NCBI RefSeq assembly: GCF_021922985.1
Contig: NZ_CP040788.1
Coordinates: forward strand, 2,232,001 to 2,296,000
Length of the DNA stretch: 64,000 bases
Source of the DNA: Clavibacter michiganensis subsp. tessellarius
GTDB taxonomy: Bacteria; Actinomycetota; Actinomycetes; Actinomycetales; Microbacteriaceae
Direction: 5' to 3'
The translations under genes and the position numbers were made by a program. Shown here piece by piece: positions 32,552 to 41,578 of the stretch (its first letter is position 1; every line of letters starts with the position of its first letter). Below the pieces are notes generated by a model that saw only the letters and a list, made by a program, of their open reading frames with translations, was not told where the DNA came from and ran no database searches.

Positions 32552-34627
32552 ATGACCCTCACCCGTGAGACCCACCACCGGCTCCTGCCGGTCCTGTCGC
32601 GCGATCCCCACGCCCGCGGCAAGCGCAGCACCGTCACCTGCCACCTCAAGTGCGACGACGCGTGCACCAAGCCCGTCCCGAACGTGACCGACAACTCCTA
32701 CTTCCGCGACATCGCGGGCCGCGCCCTCTCGCGCCGCACGCTGCTCGGCGGCGCGGGCGCGGGGGCTCTCGCGATCCTCGTGGCGCAGAACGCCGCGGCT
32801 CCCGGCGCCGAGGCCGCCGCCGCGCAGGCCGCGTCGAACCTGCCCTTCACCGCGATCACGCCCGTCGACGCCGCCGTCGACCAGTTCACCGTGCCGACCG
32901 GGTACCGCTGGCAGCCGATCATCCGCTGGGGCGACCCGCTCTTCAGCTACGCCGACGACTTCGACGCCGACAACCAGACGGCCAAGCTCGCCGCCCGCCA
33001 GTTCGGCTACAACAACGACTACCTCGACATCATCCCGGTCAACTCGCGGAACAAGGAGGCGCTCCTCGTCGCCAACCACGAGTACACCAACGAGAACATC
33101 ATGTTCCCGCCGGCCGCGGACGCCGCCGAGCTCGACGAGCAGCGCCGCATCGGCAAGGCCTCGCACGGCATGTCCGTCGTCGCGCTCCGCCGCAAGACGG
33201 TCGGCCAGCCGTGGACCTACACGATCGGCCACCACCGCAACCGCCGCATCACCGCGGACACGCCCTTCACCGTGTCGGGCCCGGCCGCCGGATCCGCGTC
33301 GCTGCGCACCAAGGACGACCCGAAGGGCACGCGCATCCTCGGCACGCTCGGCAACTGCGCCGGCGGCACCACCCCGTGGGGCACCGTGCTCTCCGGCGAG
33401 GAGAACTTCAACGGCTACTTCCGCACCGCCGGCACCTCCGCCGCCGACAAGCGCTACGGCCTCGCCGACAAGGCGACGACCCGCGGCTGGGAGGCCATCG
33501 ATCCCCGCTTCGACGCGCGCACGGCCGGCTACGAGAACGAGCCGAACCGCTTCGGCTGGATCGTCGAGGTCGACCCGTTCGAGCCCGGCGAGGCGCCCGT
33601 CAAGCACACCGCGCTCGGCCGCTTCAAGCACGAGGGCGCGAACGTCATCCTCGGGAAGAGCGGCCACGTCGCCGCGTACATGGGCGACGACGAGCGCTTC
33701 GACTACCTCTACAAGTTCGTGTCGCACGACACGATGGTCGTCGGCACCTCGCGCCAGGACCGCCGCAAGAACAAGCAGCTGCTCACCCGCGGCGCGCTCT
33801 ACGTGGCGCGCTTCACGGGCGACTCGCCCGTCGCGGAGATCACCGGCACCGGCCAGCTCCCGTCCGACGGCTCGTTCGACGGCATCGGCCAGTGGATCCC
33901 GCTGGTGATCGACGGCGTCTGCCAGGTGCCCGGCTTCACCACCGAGGAGGCGCTCGTGCACACGCGCCTCGTCGCCGACGCCGCGGGCGCCACGAAGATG
34001 GACCGCTGCGAGGACGTCCAGCCGAGCCCCGTCACCGGCAAGATCTACGTCGCCTGCACCAACAACACCGACCGCGGCAAGGCCGGCAAGGAGGGCGCCA
34101 CGGAGATGAACCCGAGGACGACCAACCGCGACGGACACATCGTGGAGATCACCGAGGACGGCGGCGACGCCCGCTCCACGACCTTCACGTGGAACCTGCT
34201 GCTCGTCGCGGGCGACCCGGCGAAGAACGAGTCGACGTACTTCGCGGGCTTCCCGAAGGACAAGGTCTCGCCCATCAGCTGCCCGGACAACGTCGCGTTC
34301 GACTCCGAGGGCAATCTCTGGATCTCCACCGACGGCGCCCCGAGCACCATCGGCCTCAACGACGGCCTGTTCAAGGTCCCCGTCGAGGGCGCCGAGCGCG
34401 GCCACGTGCAGCAGTTCCTCTCCGTGCCCACCGAGGCGGAGACCTGCGGCCCGGTCGTGCACGACACCGAGGGCATGGTGTTCGTCGCGGTGCAGCACCC
34501 GGGCGAGGACGGCTCATTCGCCGAGCAGCACTCGTTCTTCCCGGACTACGTGCCGGCCGGCGTCACCCCGCCGAAGGGCGCCTGGCGCGGACCGCGCCCG
34601 TCGGTGATCCAGGTGTTCCGCGGCTGA
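32552..34627 (+). CDS. phoX: PhoX family alkaline phosphatase (DUF839)
   Basis: 691 residues. A Tat signal lies inside an extended N-terminus: SRRTLLGGAGAGALAILVA around residues 60-78, giving export folded with Ca/Fe cofactor. PhoX hallmarks are GNCAGGTTPWGTVLSGEENF (metal-binding Cys and Glu), RFKHEGANVIL and RCEDVQPSP with CPDNVAFDSEGNLWISTDG near the end. The length is typical. It hydrolyses phosphomonoesters outside the cell when phosphate is short. A PHO-box-like array lies upstream and a terminator 55 bp downstream. Confidence 0.9.
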   Translation: MTLTRETHHRLLPVLSRDPHARGKRSTVTCHLKCDDACTKPVPNVTDNSYFRDIAGRALSRRTLLGGAGAGALAILVAQNAAAPGAEAAAAQAASNLPFTAITPVDAAVDQFTVPTGYRWQPIIRWGDPLFSYADDFDADNQTAKLAARQFGYNNDYLDIIPVNSRNKEALLVANHEYTNENIMFPPAADAAELDEQRRIGKASHGMSVVALRRKTVGQPWTYTIGHHRNRRITADTPFTVSGPAAGSASLRTKDDPKGTRILGTLGNCAGGTTPWGTVLSGEENFNGYFRTAGTSAADKRYGLADKATTRGWEAIDPRFDARTAGYENEPNRFGWIVEVDPFEPGEAPVKHTALGRFKHEGANVILGKSGHVAAYMGDDERFDYLYKFVSHDTMVVGTSRQDRRKNKQLLTRGALYVARFTGDSPVAEITGTGQLPSDGSFDGIGQWIPLVIDGVCQVPGFTTEEALVHTRLVADAAGATKMDRCEDVQPSPVTGKIYVACTNNTDRGKAGKEGATEMNPRTTNRDGHIVEITEDGGDARSTTFTWNLLLVAGDPAKNESTYFAGFPKDKVSPISCPDNVAFDSEGNLWISTDGAPSTIGLNDGLFKVPVEGAERGHVQQFLSVPTEAETCGPVVHDTEGMVFVAVQHPGEDGSFAEQHSFFPDYVPAGVTPPKGAWRGPRPSVIQVFRG

Positions 34628-34682
34628 TCCGCGGAGAAGCCGCTCGCGGGGTGACCCGCTGAGCTGATCGGGGGGCCGATCG

Positions 34683-34714
34683 GAGGGCCGGGGCGTGCGT
34701 GCGCCCCGGCCCTC
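34683..34714 (+). terminator. Terminator after phoX
   Basis: GAGGGCCGGGGCG at 34683-34695 pairs perfectly with 34702-34714 around a 6-nt loop. Confidence 0.78.
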
Positions 34715-34764
34715 GTGCGTGCGCTGGGCCGGTCCTCGGGACCTGGCGGGGCTAGCGTCGGGGG

Positions 34765-35118
34765 ATGAGCGAGCGCGCGGATCCCGGCGACGCGGGACGC
34801 GGATCCGGCGACGGCTCGACCGACGACGAGCGCTGGCTGGTCGTGGGCGGGCGGCGGTGGCCGCGCACGGATCCGTCGCTGCCGGCCGACGTCGTGGAGG
34901 CGCTCAAGTCGCACCTGGGGCGCGGCCGCTCCGGGGTGGGGACGGCGAAGCGCCGGGGCGACGACGACGCGGTCGCCGCCGCCCGCGAGCGGGTCGGCCT
35001 CGCGAAGCGCGGCCTCGGCGAGCGCGGCCCGCGCTGGTGGGACGAGCCGGAGGACGCGCGGCTGGAGCGGGCGCGGGAGGCGCTCCGGTCCCTGGATGCG
35101 CTCGACGCGTCCGGCTGA
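34765..35118 (+). CDS. Small soluble protein of the actinobacterial biopolymer transporter Tol type
   Basis: 117 residues. It reads DERWLVVGGRRWPRTDPSLPADVVEALKSHL, then a helix AAARERVGLAKRGLGERGPRWWDEPED. This GGRRWR-TDP and AKxxLGERG pattern recurs in short actinobacterial proteins labelled biopolymer transporter Tol, though nothing here looks like a transporter. A TAGCGT box lies 6 nt before ATG 34765. Function unknown. Confidence 0.7.
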   Translation: MSERADPGDAGRGSGDGSTDDERWLVVGGRRWPRTDPSLPADVVEALKSHLGRGRSGVGTAKRRGDDDAVAAARERVGLAKRGLGERGPRWWDEPEDARLERAREALRSLDALDASG

Positions 35119-35174
35119 GGGGCTCACCGGCTGACGGCGCCTCGCGACGCCCCGCGCGGGTCCAGGCTGGACCC

Positions 35175-35780
35175 ATGCAGCTCTACTCCGCGCTCCCCCT
35201 CGTCCGCGCCCGGCAGATCGCGGCCGACACCGCGGCGCTCGCGGGCATCGTCGTGTCGGTGCTGCTGGGGATCGCGGTGGCCGCGCTCATCCGCCCGCTC
35301 GGCGACCTCGGCCGCAGCATGGAGCAGGCCGGCACGCGCCTCGGCACGGCGATGTCCGACGCGGCCGACTCCCTCGGCGGCCTGCCGCTCGTGGGCGACG
35401 CCGCGCGCGGGCCCTTCGAGGACGCGAGCGGGATCGGCGCGGGGCTCGAGCAGGCCGGGCGCGACCAGCAGTCGCTCGTCGGCACGATCGCGCTGGTGCT
35501 GGGCCTCCTCGTCGCGCTCGTGCCCATCGCGTTCATCGTGCGGCACTGGCTGCTGCGCCGGATCTCGTTCGTGCGGCGCGCGTCCGCGGCCCGCTCGCTC
35601 GCCTCGACGCCCGGCGGCACCGAGCTGCTCGCGCTGCGGGCGCTCTCCTCGCGGAAGCCGGCGTCGCTGCTGAAGGCGCACCCGGATCCGGTCGCCGCCT
35701 GGCGCGCGGGCGACCCGCGCGTGGTGCGCCAGCTCGCCGACCTGGCGCTCCGCGACGCGGGGGTGTCGGCGGGGCGGTGA
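35175..35780 (+). CDS. Two-helix membrane protein of unknown function
   Basis: 201 residues with a transmembrane helix at about 23-41, an external Gly/Asp-rich loop of about 70 residues, and a second helix at about 100-120, followed by a basic, soluble C-terminal part (RRISFVRRASAARS). The layout and the LALRALSSRKPASLLKAHPDP region recur in actinobacterial hypothetical proteins. The box CAGGCT is 6 nt before ATG. Confidence 0.68.
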   Translation: MQLYSALPLVRARQIAADTAALAGIVVSVLLGIAVAALIRPLGDLGRSMEQAGTRLGTAMSDAADSLGGLPLVGDAARGPFEDASGIGAGLEQAGRDQQSLVGTIALVLGLLVALVPIAFIVRHWLLRRISFVRRASAARSLASTPGGTELLALRALSSRKPASLLKAHPDPVAAWRAGDPRVVRQLADLALRDAGVSAGR

Positions 35781-35836
35781 TCCCGTGGAGCGGCTCGACG
35801 TGACGCGGGACCCGTGCGAGGAGCATCCTCGGAGGC

Positions 35837-36574
35837 ATGTCGCCTCTCCTCCTCGCCGGGCTCGCCGGCCTGCTGTCCGGGCTGTCGCTCGTCGTCGGAT
35901 CCCTCGTCGCCTGGTTCGTGAAGGTGCCGCGGGAGGTCGTCGCGCTCGTGATGGCGTTCGGCGCGGGCGTGCTCATCTCGGCGCTGTCGTTCGACCTGGT
36001 CGACGAGGCGGCGGCCAGCGGTGGCGTGATCCCGACGCTCGGCGGGTTCGTCGCGGGCGCGGTCGTGTACGTGGTGCTCGACCAGATCCTCGAGCACGGC
36101 GGGTTCCGGCGGAAGCACCACGGGAAGTCGGGCGGCGGGGGCGGCACCGGCGTGGGGATCGCGCTCGGCGCCCTGCTCGACGGCGTGCCCGAGACGGCCG
36201 TGCAGGGCCTCAGCCTCACGGGCGGCGGGGCGCTCAGCATCGGCGTGCTGGTCGCCGTCGTCATCTCGAACTTCCCCGAGGGCATGTCGAGCACGGCCGA
36301 CCTCAAGGAGAGCGGCCGGAGCGCGCGGTACGTGTTCGGGCTGTGGACCTCCATCGCCGTCGTCTGCGCGCTCTCCTCGCTCGGCGGGTACGCGCTTCTC
36401 GGAGGCCTGCCGGAGAGCGGGCAGTCGGTCGTGATGGCGTTCGCGGCCGGCGCGATCCTCGCGATGATCTGCGACACGATGATCCCCGAGGCGTTCCGCA
36501 AGGCCCAGGCGCTCACCGGGCTCGTGACGGTGCTCGGGTTCGTGGCGAGCTACGCGGTGCACCAGGCGGGCTGA
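35837..36574 (+). CDS. ZIP family metal transporter
   Basis: 245 residues with eight predicted helices. The metal-site motifs are ALGALLDGVPETAVQG and VISNFPEGMSSTADL in helices 4 and 5, where His of the usual HNxPEG is replaced by Ser-Asn in one and Leu-Asp in the other, a variation seen in many bacterial ZIP-like proteins. The cytosolic loop KHHGKSGGGGG is His-bearing. GGAGG is close to the ATG. It probably takes up or moves Zn, Fe or Mn. Confidence 0.83.
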   Translation: MSPLLLAGLAGLLSGLSLVVGSLVAWFVKVPREVVALVMAFGAGVLISALSFDLVDEAAASGGVIPTLGGFVAGAVVYVVLDQILEHGGFRRKHHGKSGGGGGTGVGIALGALLDGVPETAVQGLSLTGGGALSIGVLVAVVISNFPEGMSSTADLKESGRSARYVFGLWTSIAVVCALSSLGGYALLGGLPESGQSVVMAFAAGAILAMICDTMIPEAFRKAQALTGLVTVLGFVASYAVHQAG

Positions 36575-36622
36575 TCCGGGCGCGGCCACGGAGGGCGGAT
36601 CCGTCGGGCGGGGTGCTCCCGC

Positions 36623-37117
36623 TCAGTCCTCCGCGGGCCGGTCGCGGGGCGACTGGTTGAAGCGCCGCAGCGCCTGGGCGAGCCGCTCGACGTCGTCGGT
36701 GTCCCACGCGTGGAGGCGGTTCTGGAGCCGGCCGCGCGTGCTGGCTCGCACCGCCTCGAGGCGCTCCTCGGCGCGCGGCGTGAGGCTGAGGGTGGTGGAG
36801 CGGCGGTCCTCGGGATCCGGCTCGTCCTGCACGAAGCCCTCCTCGCGCAGCACGCGGAGGTGCCGGCTGACGGAGCTCTTGTCCATGAGGAGGCCGGTCG
36901 CGACGGCGCCCGCGGAGGCCGGCCCGTCCGTGCGCAGCCACCGGGCGACCGCGAAGGCGCCGGGCTGGAGGCCGGGGTGGAACAGGGCCGCCTCCTCGAC
37001 GCGGAGGGAGCGGATGGACATGAGGAGGCCGCTGAGCTCGGCGGCGACGGCCGACACCGCGGCCTCCCGCTCGTCCGCGGCGGGAGCGCTGTCGGCGCCG
37101 GAGGACGGGGGGTTCAC
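36623..37117 (-). CDS. MarR family regulator
   Basis: 164 residues. The winged helix reads FAVARWLRTDGPASAGAVAT, then GLLMDKSSVSRHLRVLREEGF and wing DEPDPEDRRSTTLSLTPRAEE. Start GTG 37117 has TAGGGT 7 nt upstream, so it is probably leaderless. It is convergent with the ZIP gene and 5' to the surface operon, transcribed in the same direction; no clear target. Confidence 0.85.
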   Translation of the reverse strand: MNPPSSGADSAPAADEREAAVSAVAAELSGLLMSIRSLRVEEAALFHPGLQPGAFAVARWLRTDGPASAGAVATGLLMDKSSVSRHLRVLREEGFVQDEPDPEDRRSTTLSLTPRAEERLEAVRASTRGRLQNRLHAWDTDDVERLAQALRRFNQSPRDRPAED

Positions 37118-37141
37118 GAAGGGAACCCTAACCGAACCGGA

Positions 37142-39070
37142 TCAGGGGGTCCGGTACGCATTGCGTCCGGCCGTGGAGGTGGCGATCTCCGTGACCGAGA
37201 ACGGCGTCCCCGTCACCGCGTCGGCGACCCGCAGGCCGAGCCGCAGCGCCGTCACGGTGTACTCCGCGCTCGTGCTCCGGCCGATGGCGGGGAGGTACGT
37301 GGATCCGGCGGGCGCCCCGGCCTGGTCCGGCTGCACGTTGACCTGCAGCGAGAGGACGCGCGGCAGGGCGTTGACGAGCGATCCGACGCCCGTGACGGCG
37401 CCCGCGGAGACGGCGGCGAGGTTCGTGCCGAGGTTCGTGACCGGCACCGCGAGGCCCGTGGTGACGGCCTGGCGCACGGGCGCGACGAGCCCGGTGGTCA
37501 GCGAGGCCACCAGGCGATCGCCGAGCGCCGAGACGGATCCCAAGCCGAGCGCCGAGAGCAGCCCCGCCACGACCGAGCCCAGGGTCCCGAGGCTGAGGGC
37601 CGTCGCCGTGACCGTGAACTGCTTGCCCGCGACGAGGTCGGCGAGGGTGCCCGAGAACTGCGACCGCAGCGCGAGGACCGGGATCGGGCTGCCGACGAGC
37701 GGCTGCAGGGTCACGTTCGCGGTCACGTCGACGACGACCGTGACCTTCTGGAGCGCGGCCGTCATGGCATCCCGGATGGCGAGGCTGCGCTGGTCGATCA
37801 GCGCGCCGACGCTCGCGGCCACCGTGCTGAGCGTCGCCGCGTCGACGAGGATCTCCGTGTTCGGCGCCTTCCCGTTGAGCCCGTTCGCGCCCCTGCCGAG
37901 GAAGTAGGCCAGGTCGACGGTCACGGTGCCGGTCGCGAGGTCCACCGCCACGCTGCCGTCGGCGCTCCGCAGCGGCGCCGTGAGCAGGGGCGCGACCGCC
38001 GTGGCGGCCGCGTCGACGCCCGTCACGCTGACCGTGCCCGTCAGCGCCGTGAGGCCGAGGGTGCTGCCGATGCTGCCCAGCGTGGAGAGGATCGTGCCGC
38101 GGATGGCGTCCGCGACCGCGCCCGTGGGCGTCGTGGTCGAGGATCCGCTGGTGAGCAGCGCGGCCGCGGCGGCGACGCCGGTGGTCGCGGCGGTGGTCGT
38201 CGTGGCGCTGATGCCGCGCACGGCCGGGCTCACGGCCGTGAGCTCGAGGCCCGCGATGCCGTACTGGCGCGTCGAGCCGGGCAGGGATCCGTTCCCCCAC
38301 ACCGCGTTCCTGCGTCCGCTGCACCAGTCGAGGACCGAGCTGGAGGCGACCGCGCCGAGCGCGAGCCGCGTGGTGGTGAGGGCCGACGTGCCGGTCGTCG
38401 CGTTGACGCTCGCGAGCACCCGGTCGAGGTCGATCGTCGCGCGGCCCGGCAGGGCGCCGGAGGCGGGCGTCGCGGTGACCCCGACGGCGCCCGAGTTCGA
38501 GACGAGGCCGCTCGCGGCGGCGGACGTGCCCGTCTCGGTGACCCGGACGTACTGGTTGAGCGCGCCCGCGGATCCGGCGGGGAGGCCCGCGGACAGGCCC
38601 GTGAGATCGAGCGTCGCGGTGGTGCCGAGGGCCTGCGCGACGAGCGGGTTGACGTACACGCCGGTGGCCGGGCTCGGCGCGCTCGCGGGCGTGGGCTGCG
38701 ATCCCGGGCGCGCGTCGTCGACGGCGGAGAGGCCGGCGAGGCTCCCGAGCGCGTCGAGGTTGGTGCCGATCACGCTGCCGCGGAGGAAGCGCGAGGACGC
38801 CGTGGTCGTGAAGCCGGTGCTGGTGCCGCAGGTGAGGTTCTCCGTCGCGATGCGCGACTTCATCCACTCGGCGTCGCCCCAGGCGGCCTCGGACGGGACG
38901 ACCGGCGGGGTGACCGCGCCCGCGACGAGCGCGACGGCGACCGCCGCGGCGACGAGCGCGGGGCGGCGGAGGCCGGGGAGGCCCGGGAGGCCGTCCGCGA
39001 GGAGGCGGCGGAGGAGCGGCGTGCGCGGGGCGCGGCGGCGCGCGTCCCGGCGGCGCGGCGCGGCGGTCAT
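37142..39070 (-). CDS. Choice-of-anchor G-like secreted surface protein
   Basis: 642 residues. A basic start is followed by a signal segment (LVAAAVAVALVAGAVTPP) and mature start near SEAAWGDAEW, which echoes the AAWTDSEW of the SipW-type protein in the same operon. The rest is Thr/Ser/Ala/Gly-rich beta repeats (LGSIGSTLGLTALTG and similar), as in choice-of-anchor G surface proteins. Two Cys pairs are possible. Its ATG overlaps the stop of the LPXTG gene (ATGA), so it is the last gene of the operon. Confidence 0.72.
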   Translation of the reverse strand: MTAAPRRRDARRRAPRTPLLRRLLADGLPGLPGLRRPALVAAAVAVALVAGAVTPPVVPSEAAWGDAEWMKSRIATENLTCGTSTGFTTTASSRFLRGSVIGTNLDALGSLAGLSAVDDARPGSQPTPASAPSPATGVYVNPLVAQALGTTATLDLTGLSAGLPAGSAGALNQYVRVTETGTSAAASGLVSNSGAVGVTATPASGALPGRATIDLDRVLASVNATTGTSALTTTRLALGAVASSSVLDWCSGRRNAVWGNGSLPGSTRQYGIAGLELTAVSPAVRGISATTTTAATTGVAAAAALLTSGSSTTTPTGAVADAIRGTILSTLGSIGSTLGLTALTGTVSVTGVDAAATAVAPLLTAPLRSADGSVAVDLATGTVTVDLAYFLGRGANGLNGKAPNTEILVDAATLSTVAASVGALIDQRSLAIRDAMTAALQKVTVVVDVTANVTLQPLVGSPIPVLALRSQFSGTLADLVAGKQFTVTATALSLGTLGSVVAGLLSALGLGSVSALGDRLVASLTTGLVAPVRQAVTTGLAVPVTNLGTNLAAVSAGAVTGVGSLVNALPRVLSLQVNVQPDQAGAPAGSTYLPAIGRSTSAEYTVTALRLGLRVADAVTGTPFSVTEIATSTAGRNAYRTP

Positions 39071-39876
39071 GCGGCCACCTCGCCGGGGGCGACGTCGGCG
39101 TGACGCGCGTCGGCGCGACGACGGGCCGCGCCGCCGCGCGCCAGCAGGCCGAGGCCGAGCGCGCCGACCGCCACGAGGGCGAGGGCCAGCACGTCGAGCG
39201 CGTTGCCCGTGCGCGGCAGGATCCCCGCGAAGCCCTCGGTGCCGCTCGCGGACGGACCCGCGACGGGCACGGCCACCGGTGCGGCGCCGGGGTCGCCGCT
39301 CTGGGCGTGCAGGCCGACGGCGACCGTGCCGGAGCGGCCCATGATCCGCTCGTCGCCGCTGTCGGCCGGATCCACCGAGGCCGTGAGCATGAGGTGCTCG
39401 CCCGCGGCGGCCGTGATGTCCGGCAGGTCCATGCGATCCGTCGACCCGCGGAACGCGCGGAGCGGCGTGGGCGCGAGGACGGACGCGGGACCGCTCGCGC
39501 AGGTGGGCGCGGTGCGCGGCGGGGCGGTCGGGGAGCGGACCCACTCGTCGTCGCAGCGGTCGACCTGGAGGAGCACGCCGCGGTCGAGGTCGGCGAGCTC
39601 GCCGCCGGAGCGGATCTCCACGGCGAGCGTCGCGGTCTCGGCGTCCGCGATGTCGGCCTGGATGATCCAGTGGCCGGGCTCGCCGGGCGCGACGTCGAGG
39701 AAGGCGGCGCTCCACTCCGAGGAGAGCGAGAGACGGCCGGGCATGCCGGTGTCGGGCGCGTCGATGACGGCCGCGGTCGCGCGGGCGCCGATCAGGGAGA
39801 GCCCGCCGACGAGGGCGAGCACGGCGGCGGCGGCGAGCATCCCGCGGAGGGGCGCCCGCGCCGCGTCAGCGCGCAC
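39067..39876 (-). CDS. LPXTG-anchored surface protein
   Basis: 269 residues from GTG 39876. N-terminal signal helix (MLAAAAVLALVGGLSLIGARATA), an extracellular beta-rich domain with a Cys pair, then the sortase motif LPRTG at residues 220-224, followed by a hydrophobic helix (ALDVLALALVAVGALGLGLL) and a basic tail RRRADARHAD. So it is likely linked to the wall by a sortase encoded elsewhere. The start lies within the end of the signal peptidase gene (11 bp overlap). Confidence 0.78.
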   Translation of the reverse strand: MRADAARAPLRGMLAAAAVLALVGGLSLIGARATAAVIDAPDTGMPGRLSLSSEWSAAFLDVAPGEPGHWIIQADIADAETATLAVEIRSGGELADLDRGVLLQVDRCDDEWVRSPTAPPRTAPTCASGPASVLAPTPLRAFRGSTDRMDLPDITAAAGEHLMLTASVDPADSGDERIMGRSGTVAVGLHAQSGDPGAAPVAVPVAGPSASGTEGFAGILPRTGNALDVLALALVAVGALGLGLLARGGAARRRADARHADVAPGEVAA

Positions 39877-41560
39877 GGCGGCCGGACGCGCGATGCCCGC
39901 GATCGCGCGGACGCAGCGCGTCGGCGGCGAGGGGCGGGGTGGCGAGAGGGGTGGTGGGGGCGGCGGATGCGGCGGGCGCGGCGGACATCGGCGCGGCGGC
40001 GGGTGCGGGAGCGGGCGCGGGCGCGGGTGCGGGCGCGGGCGCGGGCGCGGCGGACGCGATCGGCGGCACGGCCTGGGCGGCAGCCGCGGTGTCCGACGAG
40101 GCGGCGACCGCGGAGCCGGTCACGACGGTCGGCGCGCTCGCCGCATCCGCCGAGGGCAGCGGGACGAAGGACGACCGGCGGGTCGGCCGGGTGTCGGCCG
40201 TGCGCGACGGGCGCGGCGCGTCGGCGGTGCGCGCGGAGTGCGCGGCCCGCGGCGCCGGCGCGTTCCGCGGCGTCGCGGCGGACCGGCTCGAGCGCGCGGC
40301 GCGACGGGAGTCGGCGGCGGCCGGAGCGTCCACGGCCGGGCGGGCACCCACGGCGGGCGCCGCATCCGCGACCGGTCGGGCGTCCACGGCGGGCGCGGCA
40401 TCCACGACCGGCGGCATCTCGGCGGTCCGGCCGGCGCGCGTCGTGCGGGGCGCATCCGCGGAACGGGCGGGACGGGCGGCACGCGCGGAGTGGGCGGCGC
40501 GCGGCGCGTCGGCCGCGCGCTCCGCACGCTCCGGACGCGCGCCACGGGACGGGCGGGACGCGCGGGCCGCATGGGCCGCATGGGCCGCGTGCGACTCCCG
40601 GGCCGTCTGCGCGGCGCGCTCCGCGTGGCCCGAGCGGCGCGAGCGGGCGCGACCGGCCGTGGCGGCGGCACGCGCCTCGCGGCGGCTCAGCGGAGCGGGC
40701 GCGGCGGCGGGGTCGCCGCCCGCCGACGCGTCGAGGGCCGACGCGTCGAGGGCCGTCGCGGTGACGGCCGGTGCCACGTCCGGCGTCGGCGCAGCCGCCG
40801 TCGTCAGCGCGGAGCGACGGGCGCGGGCCGGCGCGGACATGGCGGCCGCGGTCGCGACGTGCCGGTCGTCCGCGGGACCGTCCTCCGGCTCGGCGTCCGC
40901 TCCGGCGACCCGGCGGCCGCGGCTCCGTCCGGACGGCAGCGACGTCCCGATGAACAGCAGCAGCAGCGCGCCCACGATCCCGACGAGCACGAGCGGCGTG
41001 TGCAGGATCCGGTTGGCGTAGCCGAGGTACGGCACGCCGAACACGACGCGGTCGGCCGACGCGATGACGTACGGCGCCGGATCGGCGGTCTCGTTCGCGT
41101 CGCCCTGGAGGACGACCTGGCGGGCGGCCGGATCCTGCGGATCCACCCCCGCCGACGGCTGCTCGACCTCGCCCGTGACCGCGCCGATCGAGATGATGCG
41201 GTGCGTGACCGGCAGGTCGTACCCCGGCCGCTGCACCTTGATGACGTCGCCCACGTGCAGGTCGGCGGCGGGCACGGCGTCGACCATGATCGCGACGGAC
41301 CCGGTCGGCAGCGTCGGCGCCATCGACCCGGTGAGCAGCACCACGAGCGAGAGCCCGAGCATCCGCGACAGCACGGTCCACGCGATGACGACCACGCCCG
41401 CGAGCCCCAGCAGGGTGATGACGGCGTCGCGCACGACGACGCCGACCGAGCGCCGGGGCCGCGACCGCGCGCGGGCGGCCTCGACGGCGTCACGGCGGGC
41501 GGCCGCGAGCGCGTCGCGGTCCCCTCTCCGTGTCGCCGTCACGGCGCCCTCGGCGGTCAT
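39866..41560 (-). CDS. SipW-like (S26B) signal peptidase I with giant low-complexity tail
   Basis: 564 residues. The peptidase is residues about 45-210: a helix, then LLTGSMAPTLPTGSVAIM with catalytic Ser79, then GDVIKVQRP and LPVTHRIISIG with His120 in the Lys position (the S26B/ER type), and a C-terminal helix (LVLVGIVGALLLLFIG). Residues about 211-564 are Ala/Arg/Pro-rich and disordered-looking, including an AP-dipeptide run. SipW enzymes process TasA-like secreted proteins; one such gene lies directly upstream. ATG 41560; 18 bp after the neighbour's stop. Confidence 0.85.
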   Translation of the reverse strand: MTAEGAVTATRRGDRDALAAARRDAVEAARARSRPRRSVGVVVRDAVITLLGLAGVVVIAWTVLSRMLGLSLVVLLTGSMAPTLPTGSVAIMVDAVPAADLHVGDVIKVQRPGYDLPVTHRIISIGAVTGEVEQPSAGVDPQDPAARQVVLQGDANETADPAPYVIASADRVVFGVPYLGYANRILHTPLVLVGIVGALLLLFIGTSLPSGRSRGRRVAGADAEPEDGPADDRHVATAAAMSAPARARRSALTTAAAPTPDVAPAVTATALDASALDASAGGDPAAAPAPLSRREARAAATAGRARSRRSGHAERAAQTARESHAAHAAHAARASRPSRGARPERAERAADAPRAAHSARAARPARSADAPRTTRAGRTAEMPPVVDAAPAVDARPVADAAPAVGARPAVDAPAAADSRRAARSSRSAATPRNAPAPRAAHSARTADAPRPSRTADTRPTRRSSFVPLPSADAASAPTVVTGSAVAASSDTAAAAQAVPPIASAAPAPAPAPAPAPAPAPAAAPMSAAPAASAAPTTPLATPPLAADALRPRDRGHRASGRRAR

Positions 41561-41578
41561 GGCCCCGGTCCGATCCGG

